Of a stretch of 64,000 nt of DNA, positions 24,964-33,179 are shown in pieces (the first letter of the stretch is position 1; each line of letters begins with the position of its first letter). Location: NCBI RefSeq assembly GCF_017355955.1, contig NZ_JAFFID010000005.1, forward strand, positions 310,001-374,000. Reading direction: 5' to 3'. A program made the translations under genes and the position numbers. The notes beneath the pieces were generated by a model, which worked only from the letters and a program-made list of their open reading frames with translations, had not been told where the DNA came from and searched no databases. Origin of the DNA: Sabulibacter ruber. Lineage in GTDB: Bacteria > Bacteroidota > Bacteroidia > Cytophagales > Hymenobacteraceae.

Positions 24964-27927
24964 ATGACCGCCCCATCCATTTCTGCCTTCGCTGAACTTG
25001 AAGCTTCGCTCACCGGTGAGTTGTTTTACAATATAGAGTCTTCCTTGCATCAGGCCCAACGGCGGGTGTACGCCACCGATGCCTCGGTGTACCAGGAAAT
25101 GCCTACCGCGGTGGCCATCCCCAGGACGAAGGAAGACCTGAAAGCCCTGATCAAGTTTGCGAACCAGCACCAGATTACGCTCATCCCCAGAGCGGCCGGT
25201 ACTTCTTTGGCCGGGCAGGTGGTAGGCAACGGCCTGGTGGTAGACATCTCCAAACACTTTACGCAGGTACTGGAAGTAAACCCGCAAGAGCAGTGGGTAC
25301 GGGTGCAGCCCGGCGTAATTCGGGACGATCTGAACGTTACGCTTCGTCCGCATGGGTTGCTGTTTGGCCCCGAGACGTCCACAGCCAGCCGGGCCATGAT
25401 TGGCGGCATGATTGGCAACAACTCCTGCGGGCTGCACTCCATTGTCTGGGGCGATACCCGTACGCATTTGCTCTCGGCTAAAGTGTTGTTGAGCGATGGC
25501 TCGGAGGCCGAATTCAAGCCGCTCACTCACCAGGAACTCCAGCAGAAACTCACGCTGCAGAACCTGGAAGGCGAGATTTACCGCAAGATCTTCGGGCTGA
25601 TCAACGACCAGGACAACCGCGCACTCATTCAGCAGAACTACCCCAAAAAGACCTTGACGCGTCGCAACACCGGGTATGCTTTGGATTTCCTGATAGATGA
25701 TGCCGCCGGACCCGAGGGGCAAACCACTCTGGACCTTTGTAAAGTCTTGGCCGGCTCTGAAGGCACGCTGGCCTTTGTGACCGAGGCCAAACTGAATCTG
25801 CTGCCGCTGCCGCCTAAAGAGGAGGGCTTGGTGTGCGTGCATTTCAATTCCCTGCAGGAGGCGCTGGAAGCCAACATTATCATCCTGAAGCACCATCCCA
25901 TGTCCTCAGAGTTGGTGGACAAATACATCATGGACTTCACCAAAGGTCACCGCACCTATGACGCCAACCGCTTCTTCATTGAAGGCGATCCCGCGGCTTT
26001 GCTCATGGTAGAGTTCATGGCCGACAGCCAGGACATCATCACCCAGAAAGCCGAAGCCCTCATTGCGGATCTGAAAGCTGCCGGCTTGGGCTATGCCTAC
26101 CCGGTGGTGCGCGGAGCACTCACCAAACCCGTGTGGGACGTGCGCAAAGCCGGCCTGGGCTTAATTAGAAACCTGCCCGGTGATACCCAGCCCGTAAACC
26201 TCATCGAAGACTGCGCCGTGTCTCCCGAGGATCTGCCCGCTTATGTGGCCGATCTGCAAAAAGTATTGGAGAAACATAAGCTGCAAGCCTCTTACTATGC
26301 GCACGCCGGAGCCGGAGAACTGCACATAGAACCCATGATCAACCTCAAGACCAACGAGGGCAAAAGAGTATTCCGGGAAGTGCTGGCCGAAACCACTGAA
26401 CTGGTCAAAAAATACAACGGCTCCCTCAGCGGCGAGCACGGCGATGGCCGTTTGCGTGGCGAGTTCATCCCGCAGGCCTTGGGGCAGGAGGTGTACGAAC
26501 TGCTGAAAGAAGTGAAGCAAATCTTCGACCCGAAGCATATTTTTAATGCAGGCAAGATTGTGGACACCCCGCCTATGAACGAGTTCCTGCGGTACGAGGA
26601 ACGACCCGCCCAGCAGCTTATTCCGGTAGAGACGCTGTTTGACTTCTCCCGCCAGGAAGGCATTCTGCGGCTTGCTGAGAAATGCTCCGGCTCCGGCGAT
26701 TGCCGCAAAACCCACGTAACCGGCGGTACCATGTGCCCCAGTTACATGGCCACCCGTCAGGAAAAAGACACCACCCGGGCCCGCGCCAACATCCTGCGCC
26801 AGTTCCTCACCAACTCAGACAAGGTTAACAAGTTTGACCACAAGGAGATCAAAGAAGTGATGGACCTGTGCCTGAGCTGCAAAGCCTGCAAATCTGAGTG
26901 CCCCAGCAGCGTGGACGTGGCCAAAATGAAAGCCGAGTTCCTGCAGCACTACCATGATGCCAACGGCGTGCCGCTGCGTACCCGCATGATCGGGAACTTC
27001 ACAAAGATGCAGCAACTGGCCTCCGTGGTGCCCAGCGTTTACAACTTCATGATCAGCAACCCGATGACCAGCAAGCTGATCAAGAAAACGGTGGGCTTTG
27101 CCGTTGACCGCTCTTTGCCTGAAGTGGGGAAAACCACCTTGAAAAGCTGGTTTAAGAAATGGCAGAAGGAGAACGCTGGTGCCGCAAAGGTTGGCAAACC
27201 AGTGTATCTGTTTTGTGATGAGTTCACAAACTACAACGACGTAGAGATTGGCCAGACCACGGTGAAGTTGCTCTCTGCCTTAGGGTATGATGTGCAGATA
27301 CCGGAGCACCTGGAAAGCGGCCGTACCTACCTCTCTAAAGGTCTGGTGCGCGATGCCAAGGAAATCGCCATCAAAAACGTGCAACTGCTGAGCAAAGCCA
27401 TGGCCAACGGTACGCCCATCATCGGCATTGAACCCTCCGCTATTCTAACCTTGCGCGATGAATACCTGGATTTAGTACCGGCTGAGTTAGTGTCTGCTGC
27501 CCAAAACGTAGCGGCCAACTCGTACCTTTTAGAAGAGTTTTTGCTGAAAGAAGCCGAAAACGGAAACATTACTTCTTCAACTTTCACGCAGGAAAAAAAG
27601 CACATTAAACTGCACGGGCACTGCTACCAGAAAGCGCTGCAGGTGCTCACGCCTACGCAAAAGATTTTATCGTTGCCGCAGAACTATGAGGTGGAGATGA
27701 TCCCATCGGGTTGCTGCGGCATGGCGGGCTCGTTTGGGTATGAAGAAGAGCACTATGACGTCTCCATGCAGATTGGCGAGCTGGTGCTGTTCCCCGCCGT
27801 CCGGAATGCCGCCCCAGAAACCATTATTGCCGCCGCCGGTACCAGTTGCCGCCACCAGATCAAAGATGGAACCGCTAAGAAAGCCTTACACCCCGCCGAG
27901 ATTCTGTGGCAGGCATTGAAGAAGTAA
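24964..27927 (+). CDS. FAD-linked oxidase with Fe-S and CCG domains (D-lactate/D-2-hydroxyacid dehydrogenase type)
   Basis: This 987-residue protein fuses a GlcD-like flavoprotein to a GlpC/LldE-like part. The PCMH FAD-binding domain (about 40-270) has IPRAAGTSLAGQVVGNG, and the FAD-oxidase C-domain includes SGEHGDGRLRGEF near residue 490. Two ferredoxin-type Cys clusters follow: CSGSGDC...CP near residue 572 and CLSCKACKSECP near residue 636. The C-terminal CCG domains include HGHCYQKAL near 885 and SGCCGMAGSFGYE near 915. Proteins of this size and order oxidise D-lactate or D-2-hydroxyglutarate and pass electrons to quinone or another carrier at the inner membrane. The precise substrate cannot be told from sequence alone. 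A terminator hairpin follows. Confidence 0.9.
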   Translation: MTAPSISAFAELEASLTGELFYNIESSLHQAQRRVYATDASVYQEMPTAVAIPRTKEDLKALIKFANQHQITLIPRAAGTSLAGQVVGNGLVVDISKHFTQVLEVNPQEQWVRVQPGVIRDDLNVTLRPHGLLFGPETSTASRAMIGGMIGNNSCGLHSIVWGDTRTHLLSAKVLLSDGSEAEFKPLTHQELQQKLTLQNLEGEIYRKIFGLINDQDNRALIQQNYPKKTLTRRNTGYALDFLIDDAAGPEGQTTLDLCKVLAGSEGTLAFVTEAKLNLLPLPPKEEGLVCVHFNSLQEALEANIIILKHHPMSSELVDKYIMDFTKGHRTYDANRFFIEGDPAALLMVEFMADSQDIITQKAEALIADLKAAGLGYAYPVVRGALTKPVWDVRKAGLGLIRNLPGDTQPVNLIEDCAVSPEDLPAYVADLQKVLEKHKLQASYYAHAGAGELHIEPMINLKTNEGKRVFREVLAETTELVKKYNGSLSGEHGDGRLRGEFIPQALGQEVYELLKEVKQIFDPKHIFNAGKIVDTPPMNEFLRYEERPAQQLIPVETLFDFSRQEGILRLAEKCSGSGDCRKTHVTGGTMCPSYMATRQEKDTTRARANILRQFLTNSDKVNKFDHKEIKEVMDLCLSCKACKSECPSSVDVAKMKAEFLQHYHDANGVPLRTRMIGNFTKMQQLASVVPSVYNFMISNPMTSKLIKKTVGFAVDRSLPEVGKTTLKSWFKKWQKENAGAAKVGKPVYLFCDEFTNYNDVEIGQTTVKLLSALGYDVQIPEHLESGRTYLSKGLVRDAKEIAIKNVQLLSKAMANGTPIIGIEPSAILTLRDEYLDLVPAELVSAAQNVAANSYLLEEFLLKEAENGNITSSTFTQEKKHIKLHGHCYQKALQVLTPTQKILSLPQNYEVEMIPSGCCGMAGSFGYEEEHYDVSMQIGELVLFPAVRNAAPETIIAAAGTSCRHQIKDGTAKKALHPAEILWQALKK

Positions 27928-27942
27928 GCACTTGTTGAGTAA

Positions 27943-27980
27943 AACAGAAAGGCCTTTCCAGATGGAGAGGCCTTTCTGTT
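27943..27980 (+). terminator. Terminator hairpin after the flavoprotein gene
   Basis: AACAGAAAGGCCT (27943-27955) pairs perfectly with AGGCCTTTCTGTT (27968-27980) with a 12-nt loop, 16 bp after the stop codon. Confidence 0.75.
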
Positions 27981-27984
27981 ACAA

Positions 27985-28020
27985 GGCTGTTTTCAGAAAT
28001 ACAGGTTGAAAATGGCTTAA
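27985..28020. repeat. Dyad repeat copy next to terminator
   Basis: GGCTGTTTTCAGAAAT, then CAGGTTGAAAAT and GGCTTAA. The left half is conserved, the right half is rearranged. It lies directly beside an independent terminator hairpin, so here it is not needed for termination. Confidence 0.5.
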
Positions 28021-28099
28021 AGCTTTAAGTGAAAACGTGGGACAAATGAGCGGGAGAGGAGCATAATACAGGTGGTAGAAAATATTTATCACAAAATTA

Positions 28100-28129
28100 T
28101 TTGAAATAATACCGATTGGTATAATTTTG
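28100..28129 (+). promoter_or_regulatory. Promoter of the first TetR-thioesterase module
   Basis: TTTG (28100-28103), an 18-base spacer and TAATTTTG (28122-28129) are both exact matches to the Bacteroidetes -33/-7 pattern. The TetR operator palindrome fills the spacer. The predicted transcript would begin about 15 bp before ATG 28151. Confidence 0.7.
28109..28122. promoter_or_regulatory. TetR operator O1 of the first module
   Basis: ATACCGATTGGTAT has 5-bp arms (ATACC/GGTAT) and a 4-bp centre between -33 and -7. A near-identical site, ATACCGATAGGTAT, lies before the next gene, which supports autoregulation. Confidence 0.75.
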
Positions 28130-28150
28130 CATCGTCTAGAACAGGTACCC

Positions 28151-28738
28151 ATGAGCAAGGCAGAAAGAACCCGGCAATTTATCATTGAGAAAACCGCCCC
28201 CATCTTCAACACGAAGGGGTATGCCGGTACTTCTATCACGGACATAACGTCGGCCACGGGCCTGACCAAGGGCAGCGTGTATGGCAACTTCGCGAACAAA
28301 GACGAGGTGGCGCTGGCTGTTTTTGACTACAACCTGCAGAAAGTACAGCGTATTTTACAGGCCGAGTTGGAGAAGCAAACCACTGCCCGGGAGAAGTTGC
28401 TGGTGTACGTGCGGGTGTATGACAATTTCCTGCAGTATCCGTTTCCCGAAGGCGGTTGCCCCATCCTGAACACTGCCATTGAAGCGGATGATACCCATGA
28501 AGCCCTGAAAAAGAAAGCTGCCGATGCTATCCAAAACTGGAAAGTAAAAATTGAAAAGGTGATTTCTGAAGGCATTGCCCAAAAGGAATTTAGTCCGGAG
28601 GTGAACCCAGAGCAGATTGCCTTAACCATCATTGCTATGATTGAAGGCGCCATCATGATTACCAAAATCTCGGGCAAAACCAATTACCGGAAAGCCATTA
28701 TGCAGTCGGTTGAAAAACTGGTAAATGAGTTAGCGTAA
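28151..28738 (+). CDS. TetR/AcrR family transcriptional regulator (module 1)
   Basis: This 195-residue regulator starts at ATG 28151 (MSKAERTRQF), after the operator/promoter; the in-frame ATG 28127 lies within the -7 box. The N-terminal helix-turn-helix contains GYAGTSITDITSATGLTKGS and YGNFANKDEVAL. The ligand domain has GGCPILNTAIEADD, which is also found, as GGCPLLNTAVEADD, in the second TetR protein of the window. It probably represses itself and the thioesterase-SDR-ketosynthase genes downstream, and the ligand may be an acyl-CoA or related lipid; that is inference from the neighbours. The 40-bp gap to the next gene holds a second operator. Confidence 0.92.
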   Translation: MSKAERTRQFIIEKTAPIFNTKGYAGTSITDITSATGLTKGSVYGNFANKDEVALAVFDYNLQKVQRILQAELEKQTTAREKLLVYVRVYDNFLQYPFPEGGCPILNTAIEADDTHEALKKKAADAIQNWKVKIEKVISEGIAQKEFSPEVNPEQIALTIIAMIEGAIMITKISGKTNYRKAIMQSVEKLVNELA

Positions 28739-28756
28739 AAATTTTTAAACAAAAAT

Positions 28757-28770
28757 ATACCGATAGGTAT
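28757..28770. promoter_or_regulatory. TetR operator O2 before the PaaI-type thioesterase
   Basis: ATACCGATAGGTAT differs from O1 by one base in the centre. It lies 8 bp before ATG 28779 and is followed by TTATTTTA, in the same position as the -7 element after O1, so an internal promoter is possible. Confidence 0.72.
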
Positions 28771-28778
28771 TATTTTAT

Positions 28779-29258
28779 ATGGAAGACGTGAAAAGTATTA
28801 GCCCTGACCTGGAAGAGAAGAAGGCCGCTCAGGCTTTCGCTGGGATGGAATATTTTGAGGCCATTGAACGGGGCGAACTCCCTTACCCGCCTTTGTTGCA
28901 GACGCTTGATTTCAAGGTGATTTCGGTAAAGGAAGGAGAAGCGGTGTTTGCATTCCAACCGCAGCAGATGCACTACAATTCTCTGGGAACCGTGCACGGC
29001 GGGGTAATAGCCGCCCTCTTGGACACGGCCATGGGCTGTTCCCTACACACGCTTCTGCCCGCCCACACCACCTACACCACGCTTGAACTGAAAACCAATT
29101 TTCTCAAAGCCGCCACCATAGAAAGCGGGGAACTGACTGCTGTGGGAAAGGTGATTCACCGGGGCCGCACCACTGCCTTTCTGGAAGCCCAGTTATTGAA
29201 CCAGGCCGGCAGCGTCTTCGCGCACGGCGTGAGCACCTGTTTACTTCTAAATTCTTAA
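28779..29258 (+). CDS. PaaI-type hotdog-fold acyl-CoA thioesterase
   Basis: A 159-residue single hotdog domain. The characteristic helix and catalytic segment GTVHGGVIAALLDTAMGCS begins near residue 67, and the strand YTTLELKTNFLKA follows, then GKVIHRGRTTAFLEAQL. PaaI-type enzymes hydrolyse medium-chain or aromatic acyl-CoA thioesters in the cytoplasm as tetramers or dimers. ATG 28779 is only 8 bp after the TetR operator; an alternative start is Met23 (28845), just before the conserved EYFEAI region. The gene is followed after 14 bp by an SDR and then a ketosynthase, pointing to a fatty acyl or polyketide-like pathway. Confidence 0.88.
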   Translation: MEDVKSISPDLEEKKAAQAFAGMEYFEAIERGELPYPPLLQTLDFKVISVKEGEAVFAFQPQQMHYNSLGTVHGGVIAALLDTAMGCSLHTLLPAHTTYTTLELKTNFLKAATIESGELTAVGKVIHRGRTTAFLEAQLLNQAGSVFAHGVSTCLLLNS

Positions 29259-29272
29259 CGAATCATATACTT

Positions 29273-30046
29273 ATGAAAACCACTCAAAACACAATCCTGA
29301 TAACTGGCGGAAGTGCCGGAATAGGTCTTGAAATAGCAAAGCTTTTCGCCCAAAGGGGAAATCAGGTCATCATCACCGGCCGTGACGAGGTCCGTCTGCA
29401 ACAAGCCGCTGCCCAGATTCCCAACGGGGTTGCCCTGGTGTCTGATGTCTCTAAAGAAGCCGATGTTCATCAGTTAACTCAGCGCCTGACAAAGGACTTC
29501 CCAGCCCTGAACATGGTCATCAACAATGCGGGCCGCGCGCTCATCTATGACATTGCAGACCCAGAGGCCAATGCCTATGAAAAAGCCTATGAGGAGATGT
29601 ATACCAATTACCTGTCGGTGGTGCGGCTGAATGAGAAACTGCTGCCGTTGTTGAAGAAGCAACCAGAAGCCGCCATCGTGAACGTCTCTTCTATTGTGGC
29701 GTTCGTGCCTAGTCTTCTGGCCGGGTACTCGGCCAGCAAAGCCGCCCTCCATTCCTACACCCAAGCCCTGCGCATCGCGCTGGAAGACAGTTCTGCCATT
29801 AAAGTATTTGAACTCATGCCACCCCTGGTGAACACTGAGTTCTCCAAAGAGATTGGTGGACACAATGGAATCTCCCCGGCCCTGGTGGCGCAGGAGTTAC
29901 TTTTGGCGCTGGAGCACAATACATATGAGATAAGAGTGGGCCAGACCGAGGATATTTACCGCCTGTACCTTTCTTCTCCGGAGCAGGCATTACAAGCTAT
30001 GAACAGTAGCCGAAAGCTCATCCAGAAGCAACCTGAACTGAATTAG
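29273..30046 (+). CDS. SDR family oxidoreductase (DltE-like)
   Basis: A 257-residue short-chain dehydrogenase with TGGSAGIGLEIA at residues 11-22, NNAG near residue 84, NVSSIVAF near residue 140 and the intact catalytic YSASK near residue 154. Its C-terminal part lacks the usual IDGG ending of the other SDRs in the window and resembles DltE/YdfG-like proteins. It follows the thioesterase by 14 bp and precedes the ketosynthase by 55 bp, so a ketoacyl or lipid aldehyde/alcohol reaction is plausible. Substrate unknown. Confidence 0.87.
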   Translation: MKTTQNTILITGGSAGIGLEIAKLFAQRGNQVIITGRDEVRLQQAAAQIPNGVALVSDVSKEADVHQLTQRLTKDFPALNMVINNAGRALIYDIADPEANAYEKAYEEMYTNYLSVVRLNEKLLPLLKKQPEAAIVNVSSIVAFVPSLLAGYSASKAALHSYTQALRIALEDSSAIKVFELMPPLVNTEFSKEIGGHNGISPALVAQELLLALEHNTYEIRVGQTEDIYRLYLSSPEQALQAMNSSRKLIQKQPELN

Positions 30047-30101
30047 TCTTTTGTTCCAGAAAATGTGAGCGGCCTGCTAACAAGGTGGGCTGATAGAATG
30101 G

Positions 30102-31355
30102 ATGAAACGAGTTGTCATTACCGGTCTGGGCGCCATTACGCCCTTGGGGAACACCGTGCAGGAGTTCTGGGCGAACCTTCTGGCGGGCAAAAGTGGGGCC
30201 GGGCCCATCACCAAATTTGATGCGTCTAAGTTCAAGACCCACTTTGCCTGTGAGGTGAAAAACTTCAACCCTGAGGCATACCTGGAGAAAAAGGAAATCA
30301 GGAAGTATGACTTGTTTACCCAATACGCCATCGCGGCCAGTGACCAGGCCATCCAGGACGCCGGTCTAGATTTCACGCGCATGACACCGGAAGAACGGTA
30401 CGAAGTGGGCGTTATCTGGGGCTCTGGCAACGGCGGCATTGGCACGTTTGAGGAGCAGTTGCGGGATTTCCATTTAGGCGATGGCAGCCCCAGGTTCAAC
30501 CCGTTCTTTATCCCGAAGATGATAGTGGACATCGCCGCAGGCGTTATCTCCATCCGGCACCAGTTGTATGGCCCTAATTACTGCACGGTATCGGCGTGCG
30601 CTTCTTCTAATACTGCCATCATCAATGCTTTTGATACCATCAGAATGGGCAAGGCGACCATCATGATTGCGGGCGGTTCAGAAGCGGCTATCACCGAATC
30701 GGCGGTGGGTGGTTTCAACGCGGCGCAGGCGTTGTCAAAGTTCAACGAAGACCCAACCAGAGCATCGCGCCCGTTTGACCAGCAACGCGACGGCTTTGTG
30801 GTGGGCGAAGGAGCAGGAGCCTTGGTATTAGAGGAGTGGGAACACGCCATACAAAGAAACGCCCCTATTTATGCCGAGTTGGTAGGAGGAGGCATGGCGG
30901 GAGACGCCTATCATTTAACGGGTACCTCGCCCAACGGATTGGGTGCCGCTTTGGGCATGCAGCGAGCCTTGAAAGACGCGGGGCTGTCTCCTGAGCGCAT
31001 TGACTACGTTAATGCCCATGCAACTTCCACCGGCATTGGAGACCTGAGTGAGCTGCAGGGTATCAAAACCGTTTTCGGGAACCGACCGGTGCCCATCAGT
31101 GCCACCAAGTCCATGACGGGGCATTTGCTGGGAGCAGCAGGTGCCATTGAAAGTATTGTGTGCGCCTTAACGGTAAAGCATGATATGATTCCGGCAACTG
31201 CCAATACTCTACAGCTGGACGCACAAATCCCCGAGGGAATGGACCTGGTGCTAGGAAAGCCTCGGTCTCAAACGGTGGAGTATGCCCTCAACAACACCTT
31301 CGGCTTTGGTGGGCATACGGCCAGTTCTATTTTCAAAAAGTACCGTGATAGCTGA
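30102..31355 (+). CDS. fabF: Beta-ketoacyl-ACP synthase II (FabF family)
   Basis: A 417-residue condensing enzyme of full family length. The nucleophilic Cys is in TVSACASSNT near residue 164, the two active-site His residues are in NAHATSTGIGD near residue 304 and SMTGHLLGAAGAIE near residue 341, and the C-terminal NNTFGFGGHTAS loop is intact. It condenses acyl-ACP with malonyl-ACP. No acyl carrier protein, FabG/FabD or rnc neighbour is present, so this is more likely a second, specialised FabF than the housekeeping copy. It sits downstream of a TetR, thioesterase and SDR, suggesting membrane-lipid remodelling or a small secondary lipid pathway. Confidence 0.9.
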   Translation: MKRVVITGLGAITPLGNTVQEFWANLLAGKSGAGPITKFDASKFKTHFACEVKNFNPEAYLEKKEIRKYDLFTQYAIAASDQAIQDAGLDFTRMTPEERYEVGVIWGSGNGGIGTFEEQLRDFHLGDGSPRFNPFFIPKMIVDIAAGVISIRHQLYGPNYCTVSACASSNTAIINAFDTIRMGKATIMIAGGSEAAITESAVGGFNAAQALSKFNEDPTRASRPFDQQRDGFVVGEGAGALVLEEWEHAIQRNAPIYAELVGGGMAGDAYHLTGTSPNGLGAALGMQRALKDAGLSPERIDYVNAHATSTGIGDLSELQGIKTVFGNRPVPISATKSMTGHLLGAAGAIESIVCALTVKHDMIPATANTLQLDAQIPEGMDLVLGKPRSQTVEYALNNTFGFGGHTASSIFKKYRDS

Positions 31356-31369
31356 AACGGGTAGGCTGC

Positions 31370-31410
31370 CTGTTTTCGGGCTGTTTTCTGGAAATCAAGC
31401 CAGAAAATTG
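31370..31410. repeat. Dyad repeat copy after the ketosynthase gene
   Basis: CTGTTTTCGGGCTG, then TTTTCTGGAAAT, CAAGCC and AGAAAATTG. It begins 15 bp after the stop codon and keeps both inner arms (GGCT/AGCC). Confidence 0.65.
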
Positions 31411-31541
31411 CTTCAACTCTCCTGGATCTTAGCCTGGGGGAAGATTCTGCTTCCTTTAGTACGTTGGCGCCTTTCCCATTCAATCTGCTGAGCTTTCTCT
31501 GCTTTACTTAAAATTCCCTATTCACCTTTAACCTTAAGGCT

Positions 31542-32957
31542 ATGCTATTAACGCAAGTAGGCGAAACTACCTCCAACAAATGGCTCCAGCATGTGATTCT
31601 GCTCACTGGTCCCCTGTTGTCGGTGATGGATGTATTTATCATCAACGTGGCCATTCCGTCTATCAAACACGGGCTGGCCGCTACTGATGGAGAAATACAG
31701 CTGGTGATTGCCAGTTACCTGCTGGGTTATGCCTCCTTTCAGATTACGGGAGGCAGGGCTGGGGATTACTTCGGGCGGAAGAAAGTCTTTTTCTGGGGCA
31801 TGTTCTTCTTTACTTTTTCCTCTATGTTGTGCGGTGTGGCGCTCAGCCCGGAGCAATTAATTGCCGCCAGGTTCCTGCAAGGGCTGAGCGGGGCGTTCAT
31901 GATGCCGCAGCCTTTGTCTTACCTGCAACTACTGTTCCCAGAGCAGAAGGAGCGGACCAAAGCCTTCGGGTTGGTGGGCATCACGTTGGGCATAGCCTCA
32001 GTGGGTGGGCAGTTTTTGGGTGGGTATTTGTCTGAGGTGCAGGCAGTGGTGGACGGCTGGCGGCTGATTTTTTTCATTAACGTGCCCATTGGTATGGTGG
32101 CGCTTTGGGCCATTCAGGCTTTTCTGCAGGAAACCGTGAAAACTCGCCAGGGACAGTTTGATTATGCGGGAGTGGTACTGGTCACGCTGGCTTTGTCTTC
32201 TATGATTTATGCCCTCATTCAGGGGCGGGAGGAAGGCTGGCCGGCCTGGAGTTTCTGGCTCCTGTTGCTGTCTGCCGGGATGCTTTTCTACTTTATCATC
32301 CATCAGAAACAGAAGCTTACCCAAGGCAAAACGCCTTTGGTCAATCTGAACCTGTTCCAGATAAAGGACTTCAACATTGGGCTTTTGATGGTTTCCTTTT
32401 ACTTTATGATGCACGCCTCTTACCTGCTCATAGGCACGGTGCATCTGCAACTGGATCTAGGTTTTTCGCCGTACCAGTGCGGGCTATTCTTCGTGTTGGC
32501 AGGTGTAATGTTCATGCTGGCTTCGGTGCTGTCCATCAAACTGGTGCTGCATCTGGGGAAGTGGGCGCTGCAGGTGGGCGTGGTGTTGCTCATTACCAGT
32601 TTTGCGTTACAGGCTATTTTATTCAAGCCCGGAATACAGCTGCTGCACATCTATCTGGTGATGGGGCTGTACGGGCTGGGAGGTGGACTGGTGATGCCGT
32701 CTCAGATGAACATGGCCCTGAAAAGCATTCCGCCGCATTTTTCGGGGGCAGCCACGGGCATTTACAACACCCTGCAACAAGCCGCGGCGGCAGTGGGCAT
32801 CAGCTTGGTGGGTGGTCTGTTTTACTACGTGGCCCAACAGAATCCTTCGTCTAAAATGTTGGCCTTTCAATATGCCATGTGGGCAGAAATAGCTTGTCTG
32901 GTGCTGGTGGGATTGATGATTATCCTGCTGCCGTATAAGGTGAAGAAAGTGGTTTGA
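31542..32957 (+). CDS. MFS transporter, DHA2 (EmrB/QacA-like) family
   Basis: A 471-residue protein with the hydrophobicity of a 14-helix DHA2 drug-proton antiporter. Family signs are VMDVFIINVAIPSI in helix 1, GRAGDYFGRKKVF in the helix 2-3 loop, and FLQGLSGAFMMPQ in helix 4. Such carriers export amphipathic drugs, bile acids or endogenous lipids. It is separated from the ketosynthase by 186 bp with a dyad repeat, so it may have its own promoter. It could export a product of the preceding genes, but no direct evidence links them. Confidence 0.87.
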   Translation: MLLTQVGETTSNKWLQHVILLTGPLLSVMDVFIINVAIPSIKHGLAATDGEIQLVIASYLLGYASFQITGGRAGDYFGRKKVFFWGMFFFTFSSMLCGVALSPEQLIAARFLQGLSGAFMMPQPLSYLQLLFPEQKERTKAFGLVGITLGIASVGGQFLGGYLSEVQAVVDGWRLIFFINVPIGMVALWAIQAFLQETVKTRQGQFDYAGVVLVTLALSSMIYALIQGREEGWPAWSFWLLLLSAGMLFYFIIHQKQKLTQGKTPLVNLNLFQIKDFNIGLLMVSFYFMMHASYLLIGTVHLQLDLGFSPYQCGLFFVLAGVMFMLASVLSIKLVLHLGKWALQVGVVLLITSFALQAILFKPGIQLLHIYLVMGLYGLGGGLVMPSQMNMALKSIPPHFSGAATGIYNTLQQAAAAVGISLVGGLFYYVAQQNPSSKMLAFQYAMWAEIACLVLVGLMIILLPYKVKKVV

Positions 32958-33073
32958 ACCAGTGCATAAGCAAGAATCTAACCTCAAGACAAGACCTAAT
33001 AGCCCCTGATTAAAAGCCTTCGTAGCGTTTGGGGAACTTGCGAGCGACTGTGCCAACTCCCGAATTCTTACCT

Positions 33074-33121
33074 CACAAAAAAGCCCTCACAGTTTTTCAA
33101 AACTGTGAGGGCTTTTTTGTG
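33074..33121. terminator. Strong bidirectional terminator
   Basis: A 22-bp perfect stem (33074-33095 with 33100-33121), a 4-nt loop, and A-run/T-run flanks on both arms lie between the convergent genes ending at 32957 and 33180. This is a classical two-way intrinsic terminator. Confidence 0.9.
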
Positions 33122-33179
33122 TTTCGGGCTTCTTTTTCAGAAAACACATTCAATTGAGGGCTGTTTTGCAAAGCAACCG

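Noticed and set aside
24937..25896. 319-aa minus-strand open frame
   Set aside because: Antisense to the flavoprotein PCMH domain; no motifs.
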